Below, piece after piece: positions 7,633-17,576 of a stretch of DNA of 64,000 bases. The notes under the pieces are model-generated. The model worked only from the letters and a program-made list of their open reading frames with translations. It made no database searches and had not been told where the DNA came from. Origin of the DNA: Pseudomonas synxantha BG33R (GTDB taxonomy: Bacteria; Pseudomonadota; Gammaproteobacteria; Pseudomonadales; Pseudomonadaceae); assembly GCF_000263715.2 (NCBI RefSeq), contig NZ_CM001514.1, positions 4,157,674 to 4,221,673 on the forward strand, in the 5' to 3' direction. The position numbers and the translations under genes are program-made. Every line of letters starts with the position of its first letter. Within the stretch, counting starts at the first letter, position 1.

Positions 7633-7661
7633 GTGTGGGGGCGACTTGCTCGCTCCCACAC
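7633..7661. repeat. REP-like palindrome
   Basis: GTGTGGG-GGCGACTTGCTCGC-TCCCACAC, an imperfect palindrome of the Pseudomonas REP type between convergent genes; it may also act as a transcription end. Confidence 0.7.
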
Positions 7662-7686
7662 CAGTTATGCGCTTCACACGCTGCCG

Positions 7687-8922
7687 TCAATGCGCCTTGT
7701 GTTCGACGGAAGGCGCCTCGGCTTGCAGCTTCTGCACATCGCCTACGGCCAGCTCAGCCGATTGGCCGCCCCAACCTTGACGCAGGTAATTGAGCAGATC
7801 AGTCAGCTGTTGCGCACTGAGCTTCTCGGAAAACCCCGGCATCGGTTGCATGTGCTCGAACCCGGAAAATTTCTGCTCGCCAATACCGTCCTCGATCACG
7901 CGCAGCAGGTTGCGCGGGTCTTCCAGGCGCAGCGTGGTGTTGCCGCGCATGGCCACCGCGATGTGCGGCTTGCCTTCGCCACCCGCGGCGTGGCAACCGG
8001 CGCAGACGTTCAGGTATTCCTGGCGGCCGCGCTGAGCGCTCTGGCTGAGTTTATCCACCGGCACGTCGACCAGCGCTTTGGCGGCCGGCGGGTTATCGCC
8101 CAGCAGGAACGTGGCCATCGCGGCCAGATCCTGATCGCTCAGGCCCTGGGTGCTGTTGTGGAACACCGGGAACATCTCGTTGAACATCGTGCCTTGGGCG
8201 CTCATGCCGTGCTTGAGGAATGTGGCCAAGTCCTGTTCATTCCAGCCGCGGGCAGCCAGGTCCGTGGCGAGCAGGCTAGGCGCCAGGTAACCATTGAGGA
8301 TGCCGCCGGTCAGGCGCTTGTCCAGCTCCATCGCGCCCGGCAGGCCGCGTGGCGTGTGGCACTCACCGCAGTGACCAAGCACTTCGACCATGTACTGGCC
8401 GCGTTTCCAGGCTTCGCTTTTACCTTCGGCCGGCTCCAGTTTCAGCGCTTTGCCGTACAACGCATTCCAGCCCATCAGGCCCAGGCGCACGTTGAACGGA
8501 AAACTCAGGCTCGTCACCGGCGCTGCACGTTCGATCGGCTCGATGGTTTTGAGGTACGCATGAATCGCATCCGAATCTTCGCGCGGCATCAGGTGGTAGG
8601 AGGTATACGGCATCGCCGGGTACAGATTCGCCCCGTCGCGACGCTTGCCTTGCGTCAGCGCAGCGAAGAACTCGTCATCGTTGTACAAGCCGATGCCGTG
8701 CTCTTTGCTCGGCGTGATGTTGGTGCCGTAGATCGTGCCGAACGGCGAGACAATCGGCAGCCCGCCCGCAAACGGCGCGCCGCCCGCTGCAGTGTGGCAC
8801 GCCATGCAGTCGGCGGCGCGGGCTAGGTATTCGCCGCGCTTGACCTGATCATCGGCATGGGCAAACAGCATCGGCGCAGCCAGGCCGACCGCCAGGGTCA
8901 TTCGGGTCAGAAAAAGCTTCAT
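7687..8922 (-). CDS. Triheme cytochrome c subunit of a periplasmic dehydrogenase
   Basis: 411 residues from ATG 8922, which gives a clean Sec signal peptide (MKLFLTRMTLAVGLAAPMLFAHA); the longer open frame has no signal. Three heme c sites are present: CMACH (about 39-43), CGECH and CAGCH, as in the cytochrome subunits of membrane alcohol and aldehyde dehydrogenases. It probably passes electrons from the molybdenum/iron-sulfur subunits encoded just upstream to the respiratory chain. It starts two bases after the 2Fe-2S gene ends, so the three genes form one operon transcribed from about 12300. Confidence 0.92.
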   Translation of the reverse strand: MKLFLTRMTLAVGLAAPMLFAHADDQVKRGEYLARAADCMACHTAAGGAPFAGGLPIVSPFGTIYGTNITPSKEHGIGLYNDDEFFAALTQGKRRDGANLYPAMPYTSYHLMPREDSDAIHAYLKTIEPIERAAPVTSLSFPFNVRLGLMGWNALYGKALKLEPAEGKSEAWKRGQYMVEVLGHCGECHTPRGLPGAMELDKRLTGGILNGYLAPSLLATDLAARGWNEQDLATFLKHGMSAQGTMFNEMFPVFHNSTQGLSDQDLAAMATFLLGDNPPAAKALVDVPVDKLSQSAQRGRQEYLNVCAGCHAAGGEGKPHIAVAMRGNTTLRLEDPRNLLRVIEDGIGEQKFSGFEHMQPMPGFSEKLSAQQLTDLLNYLRQGWGGQSAELAVGDVQKLQAEAPSVEHKAH

Positions 8923-8924
8923 GC

Positions 8925-9464
8925 TCAACCCTCCTTGACCAGGCCGAGATCGGTCAGCACGTTGCGGGTAGCGTTGTAATAACGCACGTACCCAGTGCAA
9001 CGGCAGACGTGATGCCCAAGGCTGTCCTCGATGACTTGTTCCAGTTTGCTGTGCACGGTCGGCTGACGTTGCAGCTTTTCCACCAGCACGGTCGCCGCGT
9101 TGACGAAGCCCGGCGCGCAGTAGCTGCACTGGAACGCAAACTCATCCACGAAGCGCTGCTGGATCGGGTTCAGTTCGATGACCTGCCCCGACTCATCGCG
9201 CTTGGCGTGGGATTCAATGGTGCGCACTCGCTTGCCTTCAAAGTAATGCGCGCCGGTGATGCACGTGCGCACTTCTTCGCTGGTGCCGTCCGGGTTGTCG
9301 ACGATGACCACGCAAGCGTGGCAAATACCCTGGCCGCAGCCAAGACGCGAACCGGTGAGGTTTTTGTATTCGTGCAGGTAATCGATCATCGGCAGGTCAT
9401 CAGGGATGTCCACTGGGCCGACGGATTGACCATTGAGGGTCAGTTGAAGCGGACGATTAGGCAT
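8925..9464 (-). CDS. 2Fe-2S subunit of molybdenum hydroxylase (IorA-like)
   Basis: 179 residues from ATG 9464, overlapping the end of the large subunit by 8 bases. The N-terminal plant-type ferredoxin domain has SRLGCGQGICHACVV plus a later Cys; the C-terminal domain has CSYCAPGF and HHVCRCTGY, the second 2Fe-2S cluster of xanthine-oxidase-family small subunits. It relays electrons from the molybdenum site to the triheme cytochrome. There is no signal peptide, so it must be carried out with the TAT-exported large subunit, as known for this class. Confidence 0.93.
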   Translation of the reverse strand: MPNRPLQLTLNGQSVGPVDIPDDLPMIDYLHEYKNLTGSRLGCGQGICHACVVIVDNPDGTSEEVRTCITGAHYFEGKRVRTIESHAKRDESGQVIELNPIQQRFVDEFAFQCSYCAPGFVNAATVLVEKLQRQPTVHSKLEQVIEDSLGHHVCRCTGYVRYYNATRNVLTDLGLVKEG

Positions 9465-12288
9465 TGAGGGCTTCCTTGATGCGCGCAGCAGTGATTGGCA
9501 GGTCGCGAACACGTTTACCGATGGCGTGCGCCACGGCATTACCGATGGCCCCGACAATCGGGATCATCACCACTTCAGCGATACCCTTGGATGGATCGCT
9601 CGGCGACAGCGCCGGCAAAATCTCCGAGGTCTGCTTCCACACGGCAACGTGACGCGCCATCGGCAGACGGTAACGGTTGAAGTTCCAGTCACCCTCCCCC
9701 GGCCCGCCCTCATACAGCGGCATTTCCTCCATCAATGCGTGGCCGATGCCCATGGCGACACCGCCCTCAAGCTGACCTTTGACCAACTCCTCAACCAACA
9801 CGCGGCCGCACTCGATCCACGAATGGTGATTGAGCACTTCGACCTGCGCCGAGCCCTTGTTGACCTTCAACTCGACCAATGTGGCCACCGGGCTGTAGTA
9901 AGTCACGGCAGCGTTGTTCAACTGCGTCGCGGGGTAGCTGATGTTCTGGCGATCCAGCAGATGGAAGCCGGCAGTGCTCATCAGCGCCTGCTTGGCTTTT
10001 GGCGCGCCGTCGCCGTACTTCACGGCCAGGCCGTCGAGCGGCAGGCGCTCGCGCACGCCGTCGATGCTGTATTCAGCCTCGGCCCAACTCCAGCGGTTGA
10101 AACCGTGCACAGTGGCCGCCGTGACCAGGCCGCGCTCGTGGGCACGCTTGGCCAATTCTTCAAAACTGAGCGGCTGCATGCCGTTGGCGGTGAGCTTGCC
10201 GTCGACCCAATGCGCATCTTCGCGGCGCACCACATAGGGGTTGGCCTGACCGCCGAACGGGCCCTGACGCCAGATCTCCAGCGCCGCTGGCCACAAACCA
10301 TGGTTGAACAGCACGCGCGCCGCTTCACGGGTGGCGTGGCTGAAGTAGTACGCCGAGTTGGTGGCCGAAGATGCCGAAGCGAGCTTGCCCACCCAGCGCG
10401 GGTTGCGCAGCAGGTTGTCCTGCTCGGCCTGGCTCATGATGTAAGGGTTGCCGCTGGTGATCAGCTGCATTTCCTTCCACTCTGTTTCGCCAGTCTTCAC
10501 TTCGTGGGCCGGGCTGCCAAGGAAATCGGCAACGACCAGCGATTGCGAGGTAGACATACCGGTGCCGATTTCGATACCGATATGACGCAGACTGATGCGA
10601 CCGTCAGCGCTGAATTCGATACTGGCCATCGGTGCTTCGGAACCAGTGCCAAAGTCTTTCTGGCAGATAGCGAAACCCACGCCGTACCAGTTATCCGGGT
10701 CTGCGGCTTCGCGTTGTTGCTTGATCGCGTCGCGGTTTTTCCAGACCTCGTGAACAGAGGCTTTGTCGAGAATTTCGTGCAGGCGCAACGCACCGGCAGG
10801 AATAGCGCCCTGGGTGTTTTTCATGCCCGAACGCAGTGCGTTCTTGCGGCGCAACTCGATAGCATCCACACCGAGACGACCGGCGATTTCGTCGACCATC
10901 ATTTCCGTCGCGGCCATGCTCTGCAGGGTGCCGTACCCACGCATCGAACCGGCTTCAACGCCCCGCGAGTGATACGCGGTGACTTGCAGGTCGTTCTGCG
11001 GCATGTAGTAGATCGACTGTGCGGCCGTGGCGCCTACTGCGGCTACCGAGGGGCTGTAGTTGATCCGGCCACCGCCGTCGACGCTCATGTCGGCGAGGAA
11101 GATCTTGAAGCTGTGATCGTTCTTGTCGACAGCCAATTGATAACGAATGTCGAACGGATGACGCTTGATGCCGCTCTGGAACTGCTCGTAACGGTCATTG
11201 GCCAGACGCACCGGCACGCCGGCACCGTACAACGCCGCGAGGGCGGCGTAGTAGACAAAGATGTTGTGGTCTTTGGAGCCGTACCCCACGGTGTAACCGG
11301 GGTGCATGTTCAGGTTGGCCAGGCCGAAGCGCGACGGCGAGATCATTTTCGCCGTCTCGGTGGCAACCTCCAATGGGCACTGGGTGGCCACCACGAAGTG
11401 CAGGGTCTTGGTTGCCGGATCGTACCAACCGTTGCCGTTGTCCGGCTCCATGGCGGCCGGCTCGATTGACGGAGTCTTGTAGCGCTCGTCGAACACCAGC
11501 CAGTTGTCCGGCGGCGTGTTGATCTGGCTCTTCATGCGGTCGGCGTAGAACAGACCGCGCTCGGTCAGGTTGCCGTGCAGATTCGGTTGTGAATTCCATA
11601 CCGGGCGACGGTTTTTCAGCATCGGAAACAGAATCGAATCCTTGAGGCTGGCAAATTCGTCTTCATCGGCCGAGGTGGGGCCGCCAACGCGCACATAGCG
11701 GAAGCTACCGTAAGGGTCGCCTTCGTAGTACGGCACTTTGGCGCCGTAACGAATCGCCTTGTCGTTGAATTTGAGTTTGTTCTTGGCCTGGCGGAAACGC
11801 TCGAAATCGTTCCAGATCAGGATCGCCACCGGGTGACCGATAAACATCGGCACCTTGCCTTCAGGCAGCAGCGGATCCGGAGCATGTTCCTCGGGGAAAA
11901 CGATACCGTCCTTGTCCAGATCGGCAGCGGTGACGATACGATCCGGCTGCAGATCGGCGCCGAGCCACGCCAGGTCGTAGCCCGCATAAATATGGTCGGC
12001 CTTGATGGTTTTCAGCAGCATGGCGTGACCTTGCTGCACGGGCCAGCCGGGCATGTCCTTGGAGCGGATGTCGCGGGCGAAGACTTTGCTGCCGCACACT
12101 TTGGACAACGCATCGTTACGCTGGCGCGCCTTGCCGTTATTGCCCAGCCATTTTTCGGACGGCACGGTAACGCTGTTTTCCATCAGGGCAGCCAGCGCCT
12201 GGGTGCTCAGCGGTGTCAGCGTGACGCTCACACCCGCCACCAGGCCGCCCTGGAGGAACGAGCGCCGGGTTATTTCACGGTTGGACAT
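9457..12288 (-). CDS. Molybdopterin-binding aldehyde/isoquinoline-type oxidoreductase, TAT-exported
   Basis: 943 residues of the xanthine dehydrogenase large-subunit superfamily (IorB-like). The N-terminus has a twin-arginine signal (TRRSFLQGGLVAGVSVTLTP), so it works in the periplasm. Recognisable cofactor-contacting parts are GSMRGYGTLQ, the Gly-rich IEIGTGMSTSQ and the C-terminal GIAEVVMIPIVGAIGNAVAHA. With the 2Fe-2S subunit and triheme cytochrome this makes a three-subunit dehydrogenase oxidising an aldehyde or N-heterocycle with water as oxygen donor; the substrate cannot be read from sequence. First gene of the operon; no maturation (XdhC-like) gene lies nearby. Confidence 0.92.
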   Translation of the reverse strand: MSNREITRRSFLQGGLVAGVSVTLTPLSTQALAALMENSVTVPSEKWLGNNGKARQRNDALSKVCGSKVFARDIRSKDMPGWPVQQGHAMLLKTIKADHIYAGYDLAWLGADLQPDRIVTAADLDKDGIVFPEEHAPDPLLPEGKVPMFIGHPVAILIWNDFERFRQAKNKLKFNDKAIRYGAKVPYYEGDPYGSFRYVRVGGPTSADEDEFASLKDSILFPMLKNRRPVWNSQPNLHGNLTERGLFYADRMKSQINTPPDNWLVFDERYKTPSIEPAAMEPDNGNGWYDPATKTLHFVVATQCPLEVATETAKMISPSRFGLANLNMHPGYTVGYGSKDHNIFVYYAALAALYGAGVPVRLANDRYEQFQSGIKRHPFDIRYQLAVDKNDHSFKIFLADMSVDGGGRINYSPSVAAVGATAAQSIYYMPQNDLQVTAYHSRGVEAGSMRGYGTLQSMAATEMMVDEIAGRLGVDAIELRRKNALRSGMKNTQGAIPAGALRLHEILDKASVHEVWKNRDAIKQQREAADPDNWYGVGFAICQKDFGTGSEAPMASIEFSADGRISLRHIGIEIGTGMSTSQSLVVADFLGSPAHEVKTGETEWKEMQLITSGNPYIMSQAEQDNLLRNPRWVGKLASASSATNSAYYFSHATREAARVLFNHGLWPAALEIWRQGPFGGQANPYVVRREDAHWVDGKLTANGMQPLSFEELAKRAHERGLVTAATVHGFNRWSWAEAEYSIDGVRERLPLDGLAVKYGDGAPKAKQALMSTAGFHLLDRQNISYPATQLNNAAVTYYSPVATLVELKVNKGSAQVEVLNHHSWIECGRVLVEELVKGQLEGGVAMGIGHALMEEMPLYEGGPGEGDWNFNRYRLPMARHVAVWKQTSEILPALSPSDPSKGIAEVVMIPIVGAIGNAVAHAIGKRVRDLPITAARIKEALNA

Positions 12289-12396
12289 GGATCATCCTCT
12301 GAGCGGTTATAAATCCGCCCTTATGGTTAAGTACACCGAATATCGAGACTTGCAGAAGCCTTTTTGCGACGAATCAAAAGGCCATGATGACAGTGC

Positions 12397-12420
12397 AAAG
12401 TTGACCGAAGGGTTAACTTT
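12397..12420. promoter_or_regulatory. Near-perfect palindrome upstream of the molybdenum hydroxylase operon
   Basis: AAAGTTGACC-GAAG-GGTTAACTTT, ten paired bases per arm with one mismatch, about 110 bp upstream of the operon start. Plausibly an operator. The rest of 12289-12573 shows no gene I can support. Confidence 0.4.
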
Positions 12421-12573
12421 AAAGGTTTCTGCGCCTGCGGCAAATAACCACATTGAAATTTTTTGACACAACAACGCAAAACGGCCGACAAGATCGAGAC
12501 GATCTGTCAGCCGCTTGCCTATGAATGAGGACGATGTCACAAACACCATGACGTTTTTTCAAACGCCAGACAC

Positions 12574-12600
12574 AAAAAACCCCGGTCTTTCGACCAGGGT
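12574..12600 (-). terminator. Terminator of the tRNA-Val/Asp/Asp transcript
   Basis: Minus strand: CCCTGGTC-GAAA-GACCGGGG followed by TTTTTT, a stem with one G-U/mismatch and a strong U-run. It follows the last tRNA-Asp. Confidence 0.85.
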
Positions 12601-12672
12601 CTTTGCTATCGGATCAAGTCAGCCGGTGGCTTTCTTGTGCTTCAAGGCGTTCAGTGGACCTTGAGGCAGATA

Positions 12673-12749
12673 TGGCGCAGCGGACGGGACTCGAACCCGC
12701 GACCCCCGGCGTGACAGGCCGGTATTCTAACCGACTGAACTACCGCTGC
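12673..12749 (-). tRNA. tRNA-Asp(GUC), second copy in operon
   Basis: 77 nt with CCA. Acceptor GCAGCGG/CCGCUGC, anticodon stem CCGGC/GCCGG with loop CUGUCAC, anticodon GUC. The sequence is identical to 12855-12931. It lies about 106 bp downstream of that copy. Confidence 0.97.
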
Positions 12750-12854
12750 GTATCGCTTGGCTGATTGAGCGTAAAGCCTCAACCACCTTTAAACATCTGA
12801 TCGATCAACCTGGGTTGTTCAATCTCAAGCCCGATACATCGAACCTGGAAAATA

Positions 12855-12931
12855 TGGCGCAGCGGACGGGACTCGAACCCGCGACCCCCGGCGTGACAGG
12901 CCGGTATTCTAACCGACTGAACTACCGCTGC
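12855..12931 (-). tRNA. tRNA-Asp(GUC), first copy in operon
   Basis: 77 nt, identical to the downstream copy. It follows tRNA-Val(UAC) by about 55 bp on the same strand. Confidence 0.97.
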
Positions 12932-12986
12932 GCGTCGGTGCAACCTTTAACGTTGCGTCTTGCCCTGGGGCAAGACTCTCAAGAAG

Positions 12987-13062
12987 TGGTGGGTGATGAC
13001 GGGATCGAACCGCCGACCCTCTGCTTGTAAGGCAGATGCTCTCCCAGCTGAGCTAATCACCC
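12987..13062 (-). tRNA. tRNA-Val(UAC)
   Basis: 76 nt with CCA. Acceptor GGGUGAU/AUCACCC, anticodon stem CUGCC/AGCAG region with loop UUACAA, anticodon UAC. Leads the Val-Asp-Asp tRNA operon. Confidence 0.96.
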
Positions 13063-13169
13063 TTTGCTTCGTTGAGGCCGCGAAATTTACGCAGGTAGCG
13101 GACCTAAGTCAATAGCCTGCTTGAAGTTTTTCTGAAAAAGACAAAATCACTTCAAGACGGCTAACCGCC

Positions 13170-13949
13170 CTACTCGCTGTAAATCATCTTCTTGCTCATG
13201 CCACCGTCCACCACAAACTCTTGCCCGGTGACAAACCCGGCCTGACGCGACAGCAACCAGGCTACCATCGCCGCCACGTCCTCTACCGTGCCCACCCTGC
13301 CCGCAGGGTGCTGGGCATGATCGGCGTCTGTGAGCGGCTCGGCACGGCGCGCAGCAGGATCACGCGCATCGATCCAGCCGGGGCTGACCGCATTGACCCG
13401 CACTTCCGGGCCCAGGCTCATGGCCAAGGCGTGGGTCAGGGCCAGCAGGCCACCCTTGCTCGCCGCATAGGCTTCGGTGTCCGGCTCCGATTGACGGGCC
13501 CGGGTCGAGGCCAGGTTGACGATCGCACCGCCGTGGGCGCGCAGGTACGGCGCGCAATGCTTGGCCAACAGCATCGGCCCGCCGAGGTTCACCGCCAGCA
13601 CGCGATTCCAGTACGCCAGATCGAGGCTTTCCAGGGTGATATTGCGCGGGTCAGCCACGGCGGCATTGCAGACCAGCGCGTCGAGTCGCCCGAACTGCCC
13701 CAGCACCTCGGCGACACCCTGGGCGACTTGCTTCTCGTCGGCCACATCCATGGTGATGAACCAGGCATTCTCGCCCAGCACCTTGGACACCTTGGAACCG
13801 CGCTCGCGGTCCAGGTCAGTCAATACCACCTGCCAGCCTTCGCTGATCAGCCACGCGGCAATACCGAGGCCAATGCCCCGCGCCGCCCCCGTTACCAGCG
13901 CAACGCGCCCGTTAGTGGCCGCTGTAGCCTCCATAGACCACTCGATCAC
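13170..13949 (-). CDS. Short-chain dehydrogenase/reductase
   Basis: 259-residue classical SDR. The NAD(P) site TGAARGIG is near residue 21, NAG-type segment is CNAAVADP, the catalytic Ser is in NLASTRARQ and the YxxxK pair in EAYAASKGG; the C-terminus has [10 protein letters not shown]. Asp at the end of beta-2 (VLTDLDRER) favours NAD over NADP. The GTG start at 13949 overlaps the metZ stop; an ATG at 13934 would give 254 residues and is equally plausible. Cotranscribed with metZ. Substrate unknown. Confidence 0.88.
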   Translation of the reverse strand: MIEWSMEATAATNGRVALVTGAARGIGLGIAAWLISEGWQVVLTDLDRERGSKVSKVLGENAWFITMDVADEKQVAQGVAEVLGQFGRLDALVCNAAVADPRNITLESLDLAYWNRVLAVNLGGPMLLAKHCAPYLRAHGGAIVNLASTRARQSEPDTEAYAASKGGLLALTHALAMSLGPEVRVNAVSPGWIDARDPAARRAEPLTDADHAQHPAGRVGTVEDVAAMVAWLLSRQAGFVTGQEFVVDGGMSKKMIYSE

Positions 13950-15157
13950 AAGGCCGCCAACCCGCGGGCCAGGTCTGCCTGCAAGTCAGCGACATCTTCC
14001 AGGCCCACCGCGATGCGGATCAGGCTGTCACGGATACCGGCGGCTTCACGCTCCTGCGGCGCCAGGCGCCCGTGGGAGGTGGTGCTCGGGTGAGTGATGG
14101 TGGTCTTGCTGTCGCCCAGGTTGGCAGTGATGGAAATCAGGCGCGTCGCATCGATAAAGCGCCAGGCGCCGTCTTTGCCGCCCTTCACTTCGAAACTCAC
14201 CACCGCACCAAAACCACGCTGCTGGCGCTGGGCCAAGGCGTGTTGCGGGTGGCTCTTGAGGCCAGCGTAGTGCACTTTCTCGATACCGTCCTGCTGCTCC
14301 AGCCACTCGGCCAGGGCCTGGGCGTTGGCGCAATGGGCTTTCATGCGCAGGCTGAGGGTTTCCAGCCCCTTGAGGAAGATCCAGGCATTGAACGGGCTCA
14401 GGGTCGGGCCGGCGGTACGCAGGAAGCCCACCACTTCCTTCATCTGCTCGCTGCGTCCAGCCACCACGCCGCCCATGCAACGGCCCTGGCCGTCGATGAA
14501 CTTGGTTGCCGAATGCACCACGATGTCCGCACCCAGCTTCAGCGGTTGCTGCAAGGCCGGGGTGCAGAAGCAGTTATCCACCACCAGCATCGCACCCTTG
14601 GCGTGGGCGACTTCGGACAGCGCAGCAATGTCGACCAACTCGGCCAGCGGGTTCGACGGCGATTCGACGAACAGCAGCTTGGTATTGGCCTTGATCGCCG
14701 CATCCCAGCCGGACAAATCCGCCAGGGGCACGTAATCCACTTCGATACCGAAGCGCTTGAAGTACTTCTCGAACAGGCTGATGGTCGAGCCGAACACGCT
14801 GCGCGACACCAGCACATGGTCGCCAGCGCTGCACAGGCTCATCACCACCGCCAGGATGGCCGCCATGCCGGTCGCGGTCGCCACAGCCTGCTCAGCGCCC
14901 TCCAGGGCCGCGATACGCTCTTCGAACGCGCGCACGGTCGGGTTGGTGTAACGCGAGTACACGTTGCCCGGCACCTCACCGGAAAAACGCGCCGCAGCGT
15001 CGGCCGCCGTGCGGAACACGTAGCTTGAGGTGAAGAACATCGGGTCACCGTGCTCCCCTTCCGGGGTGCGGTGCTGGCCGGCGCGCACAGCCAGGGTATC
15101 GAAAGCTACGCCATCGAGGTCGCTGTCCAACCGACCGGCATCCCATTCCTGACTCAT
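13946..15157 (-). CDS. metZ: O-succinylhomoserine sulfhydrylase
   Basis: 403-residue Cys/Met-metabolism PLP enzyme. The PLP lysine lies in [13 protein letters not shown], with YSRYTNPT near residue 67 and a C-terminal SLGD-like [12 protein letters not shown]. MetZ makes homocysteine directly from O-succinylhomoserine and sulfide, the Pseudomonas route to methionine. It follows purF with a terminator between, the usual order in this genus (metZ downstream of purF-cvpA). Length matches the family. Confidence 0.95.
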   Translation of the reverse strand: MSQEWDAGRLDSDLDGVAFDTLAVRAGQHRTPEGEHGDPMFFTSSYVFRTAADAAARFSGEVPGNVYSRYTNPTVRAFEERIAALEGAEQAVATATGMAAILAVVMSLCSAGDHVLVSRSVFGSTISLFEKYFKRFGIEVDYVPLADLSGWDAAIKANTKLLFVESPSNPLAELVDIAALSEVAHAKGAMLVVDNCFCTPALQQPLKLGADIVVHSATKFIDGQGRCMGGVVAGRSEQMKEVVGFLRTAGPTLSPFNAWIFLKGLETLSLRMKAHCANAQALAEWLEQQDGIEKVHYAGLKSHPQHALAQRQQRGFGAVVSFEVKGGKDGAWRFIDATRLISITANLGDSKTTITHPSTTSHGRLAPQEREAAGIRDSLIRIAVGLEDVADLQADLARGLAAL

Positions 15158-15193
15158 GCTGCGACTCCTTACTCAATACGTTATTTAAGATAC

Positions 15194-15217
15194 AAAACCG
15201 GCCCCTCAGGGCCGGTG
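15194..15217 (-). terminator. Terminator after purF
   Basis: Minus strand: ACCGGCCC-TGAG-GGGCCGGT followed by TTTG. It sits between purF and metZ, so metZ expression needs read-through or its own promoter in the remaining 36 bp. Confidence 0.75.
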
Positions 15218-15222
15218 TCTAC

Positions 15223-16728
15223 TCAGTTGTTGTACAGGTCGATGATCGCGCTGACCGCCTGGGTCTTGATCTTGGACGAGTCGTTACGCGCCTGCTCGAT
15301 CTTGTTCAGGTAAGCCTCGTCGACATCTCCGGTCACGTACTTGCCGTCGAACACGGCACAGTCGAACTGCTCGATCTTGATCTTGCCCCCGCCAACCGCT
15401 TCGATCAGGTCCGGCAGGTCCTGGTAGATCAGCCAGTCGGCGCCGATCAGGTCGGCCACGTCCTGGGTCGAACGATTATGTGCAATCAGCTCGTGGGCGC
15501 TCGGCATGTCGATACCGTACACGTTCGGGTAACGCACCGCAGGCGCAGCAGAGCAGAAGTACACGTTCTTCGCACCGGCTTCGCGGGCCATCTGGATGAT
15601 CTGCTTGCAGGTGGTGCCGCGTACGATGGAGTCGTCCACCAGCATCACGTTCTTGCCGCGGAACTCAAGCTCGATGGCGTTGAGCTTCTGACGCACCGAT
15701 TTCTTGCGCGCAGCCTGGCCGGGCATGATGAACGTACGGCCGATGTAGCGGTTCTTGACGAAGCCTTCGCGGAACTTGACGCCCAGGTGGTTGGCCAGCT
15801 CCAGCGCAGCGGTACGGCTGGTGTCCGGAATCGGGATAACCACATCGATGTCGTGCTCAGGACGCTCGCGCAGGATCTTCTCGGCCAGCTTCTCGCCCAT
15901 GCGCAGACGCGCCTTGTAGACCGACACACCGTCGATGATCGAGTCCGGACGCGCCAGGTAGACGTGTTCGAAGATGCACGGGGTCAGCGTCGGCGCAACG
16001 GCGCACTGGCGGGTATGCAGCTTGCCGTCTTCGGTGATGTAGACAGCCTCGCCCGGCGCCAGGTCGCGGATCAGGGTAAAGCCCAGTACATCCAGGGACA
16101 CGCTTTCGGACGCGATCATGTACTCGACGCCTTCGTCGGTGTGACGCTGGCCGAACACGATCGGGCGGATGCCGTGGGGGTCGCGGAAACCGACGATGCC
16201 GTACCCGGTGATCATCGCCACCACGGCATAACCACCGACGCAACGGTTGTGCACGTCGATCACGGCAGCAAACACGTCTTCTTCGGTCGGCTGCAGCTTG
16301 CCGCGCTGGGCCAGTTCGTGGGCGAACACGTTGAGCAGCACTTCCGAGTCGGAACTGGTGTTGACGTGGCGCAGGTCAGATTCGTAGATCTCCTTGGCCA
16401 GCTGTTCAACGTTGGTCAGGTTACCGTTGTGCGCCAGGGTGATGCCGTAAGGCGAGTTGACGTAGAACGGTTGAGCTTCGGCCGAAGTCGAGCTACCGGC
16501 AGTCGGGTAACGCACATGGCCAATACCCATGTGCCCGACGAGGCGCTGCATGTGACGCTGATGGAACACGTCACGCACCAGGCCATTGTCCTTGCGCAGG
16601 AATAACCGGCCGTCGTGGCTGGTCACAATACCGGCAGCGTCCTGGCCGCGGTGCTGGAGGACGGTTAGCGCGTCATACAGCGCCTGATTGACGTTCGACT
16701 TACCGACGATACCGACGATGCCACACAT
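15223..16728 (-). CDS. purF: Amidophosphoribosyltransferase
   Basis: 501 residues from ATG 16728, so that Cys2 (MCGIVGIVG) becomes the N-terminal nucleophile of the Ntn glutaminase domain; a frame start three codons upstream would bury it. The C-terminal phosphoribosyltransferase domain has the PRPP motif [13 protein letters not shown]. The enzyme makes 5-phosphoribosylamine, the first committed step of purine synthesis. Downstream of cvpA, as in most gamma-proteobacteria. Confidence 0.97.
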   Translation of the reverse strand: MCGIVGIVGKSNVNQALYDALTVLQHRGQDAAGIVTSHDGRLFLRKDNGLVRDVFHQRHMQRLVGHMGIGHVRYPTAGSSTSAEAQPFYVNSPYGITLAHNGNLTNVEQLAKEIYESDLRHVNTSSDSEVLLNVFAHELAQRGKLQPTEEDVFAAVIDVHNRCVGGYAVVAMITGYGIVGFRDPHGIRPIVFGQRHTDEGVEYMIASESVSLDVLGFTLIRDLAPGEAVYITEDGKLHTRQCAVAPTLTPCIFEHVYLARPDSIIDGVSVYKARLRMGEKLAEKILRERPEHDIDVVIPIPDTSRTAALELANHLGVKFREGFVKNRYIGRTFIMPGQAARKKSVRQKLNAIELEFRGKNVMLVDDSIVRGTTCKQIIQMAREAGAKNVYFCSAAPAVRYPNVYGIDMPSAHELIAHNRSTQDVADLIGADWLIYQDLPDLIEAVGGGKIKIEQFDCAVFDGKYVTGDVDEAYLNKIEQARNDSSKIKTQAVSAIIDLYNN

Positions 16729-16769
16729 GCGACGCAACCCCTACTTAATGAATCTTGACTGAACACAGC

Positions 16770-17327
16770 TTACTGAGGCGTTTGCGCCGGCAAGAGGTGT
16801 TCCTTGAACGGAAGATCAGCGGGTACGCTGATTCCGCTGGCCAGCCACTGACTGCTCCACCCCAATATGAGGTTCTTGGACCAATCTGCAACCAATAGAA
16901 ATTTTGGCACGAGTACCGACTCCTGCCACCACGAATCCTGCTGTACCGGCCCCAGGCTCAACAGCCCGACCGCCACAACCACCAGCAACGCGCCACGCGC
17001 GGCACCGAAGGCCATGCCGAGAAATCGATCGGTCCCGGAGAGGCCGGTGACACGTATCAACTCGCCAATAAGATAATTGACCATTGCCCCCACCAGCAGC
17101 GTGGCGATGAACATGATGGCGCAGCCCGCGATGACGCGAGCCGAAGGTGTCTCTATGTACCCGGCCAGGTAGACCGACAGTGAACCACCGAACATCCAGG
17201 CTACGACTCCTGCGATGATCCAGGTCAGCAACGACAGTGCTTCTTTTACAAAGCCGCGGCTCAGACTGATCAAAGCGGAGATGGCGACGATTGCAACGAT
17301 CGCCCAATCAACCCAGGTAAATGGCAC
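16770..17327 (-). CDS. cvpA: CvpA family membrane protein
   Basis: 185 residues with about four hydrophobic helices (WAIVAIVAISALISL, LLTWIIAGVVAWMFG, VIAGCAIMFIATLLVGAMV, GALLVVVAVGLLSL), the CvpA/colicin V production fold, named for a role in colicin V export and envelope processes. The GxxRG-like FGAARGALL is present. It precedes purF by 41 bp on the same strand, the conserved cvpA-purF pair. Confidence 0.93.
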   Translation of the reverse strand: MPFTWVDWAIVAIVAISALISLSRGFVKEALSLLTWIIAGVVAWMFGGSLSVYLAGYIETPSARVIAGCAIMFIATLLVGAMVNYLIGELIRVTGLSGTDRFLGMAFGAARGALLVVVAVGLLSLGPVQQDSWWQESVLVPKFLLVADWSKNLILGWSSQWLASGISVPADLPFKEHLLPAQTPQ

Positions 17328-17460
17328 AGTGCAGCCTACGTACGGATAAGGCGGCGCATTTTAGCAGAGCGCCGGGCTATCGGTAAGCGGTGATTGCGGC
17401 TGCTTTGCAAATCAATAGATTGGGCAGTGTGAACGCCATTTCAAGCCCACCCTAAACCAA

Positions 17461-17549
17461 TGTGGGAGGGGGCTTGCTCCCGATTGAAGTGTGTCAGTAT
17501 CAGATGTACTGACTGACCCACCGCTATCGGGAGCAAGCCCCCTCCCACA
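17461..17549. repeat. REPIN (GGCTTGCTCC type)
   Basis: Two inverted copies, TGTGGGAGGGGGCTTGCTCC at 17461 and its complement ending at 17549, separated by about 43 bp with an inner GTCAGTA/TACTGAC pair. Typical REP doublet between dedD and cvpA. Confidence 0.85.
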
Positions 17550-17576
17550 CTTAGATTGCGTTAATGCCTGCTTGAA

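Noticed and set aside
9526..11469. 647-codon open frame opposite the molybdenum hydroxylase gene
   Set aside because: High-GC antisense shadow; the minus-strand product has full family motifs and a TAT signal.
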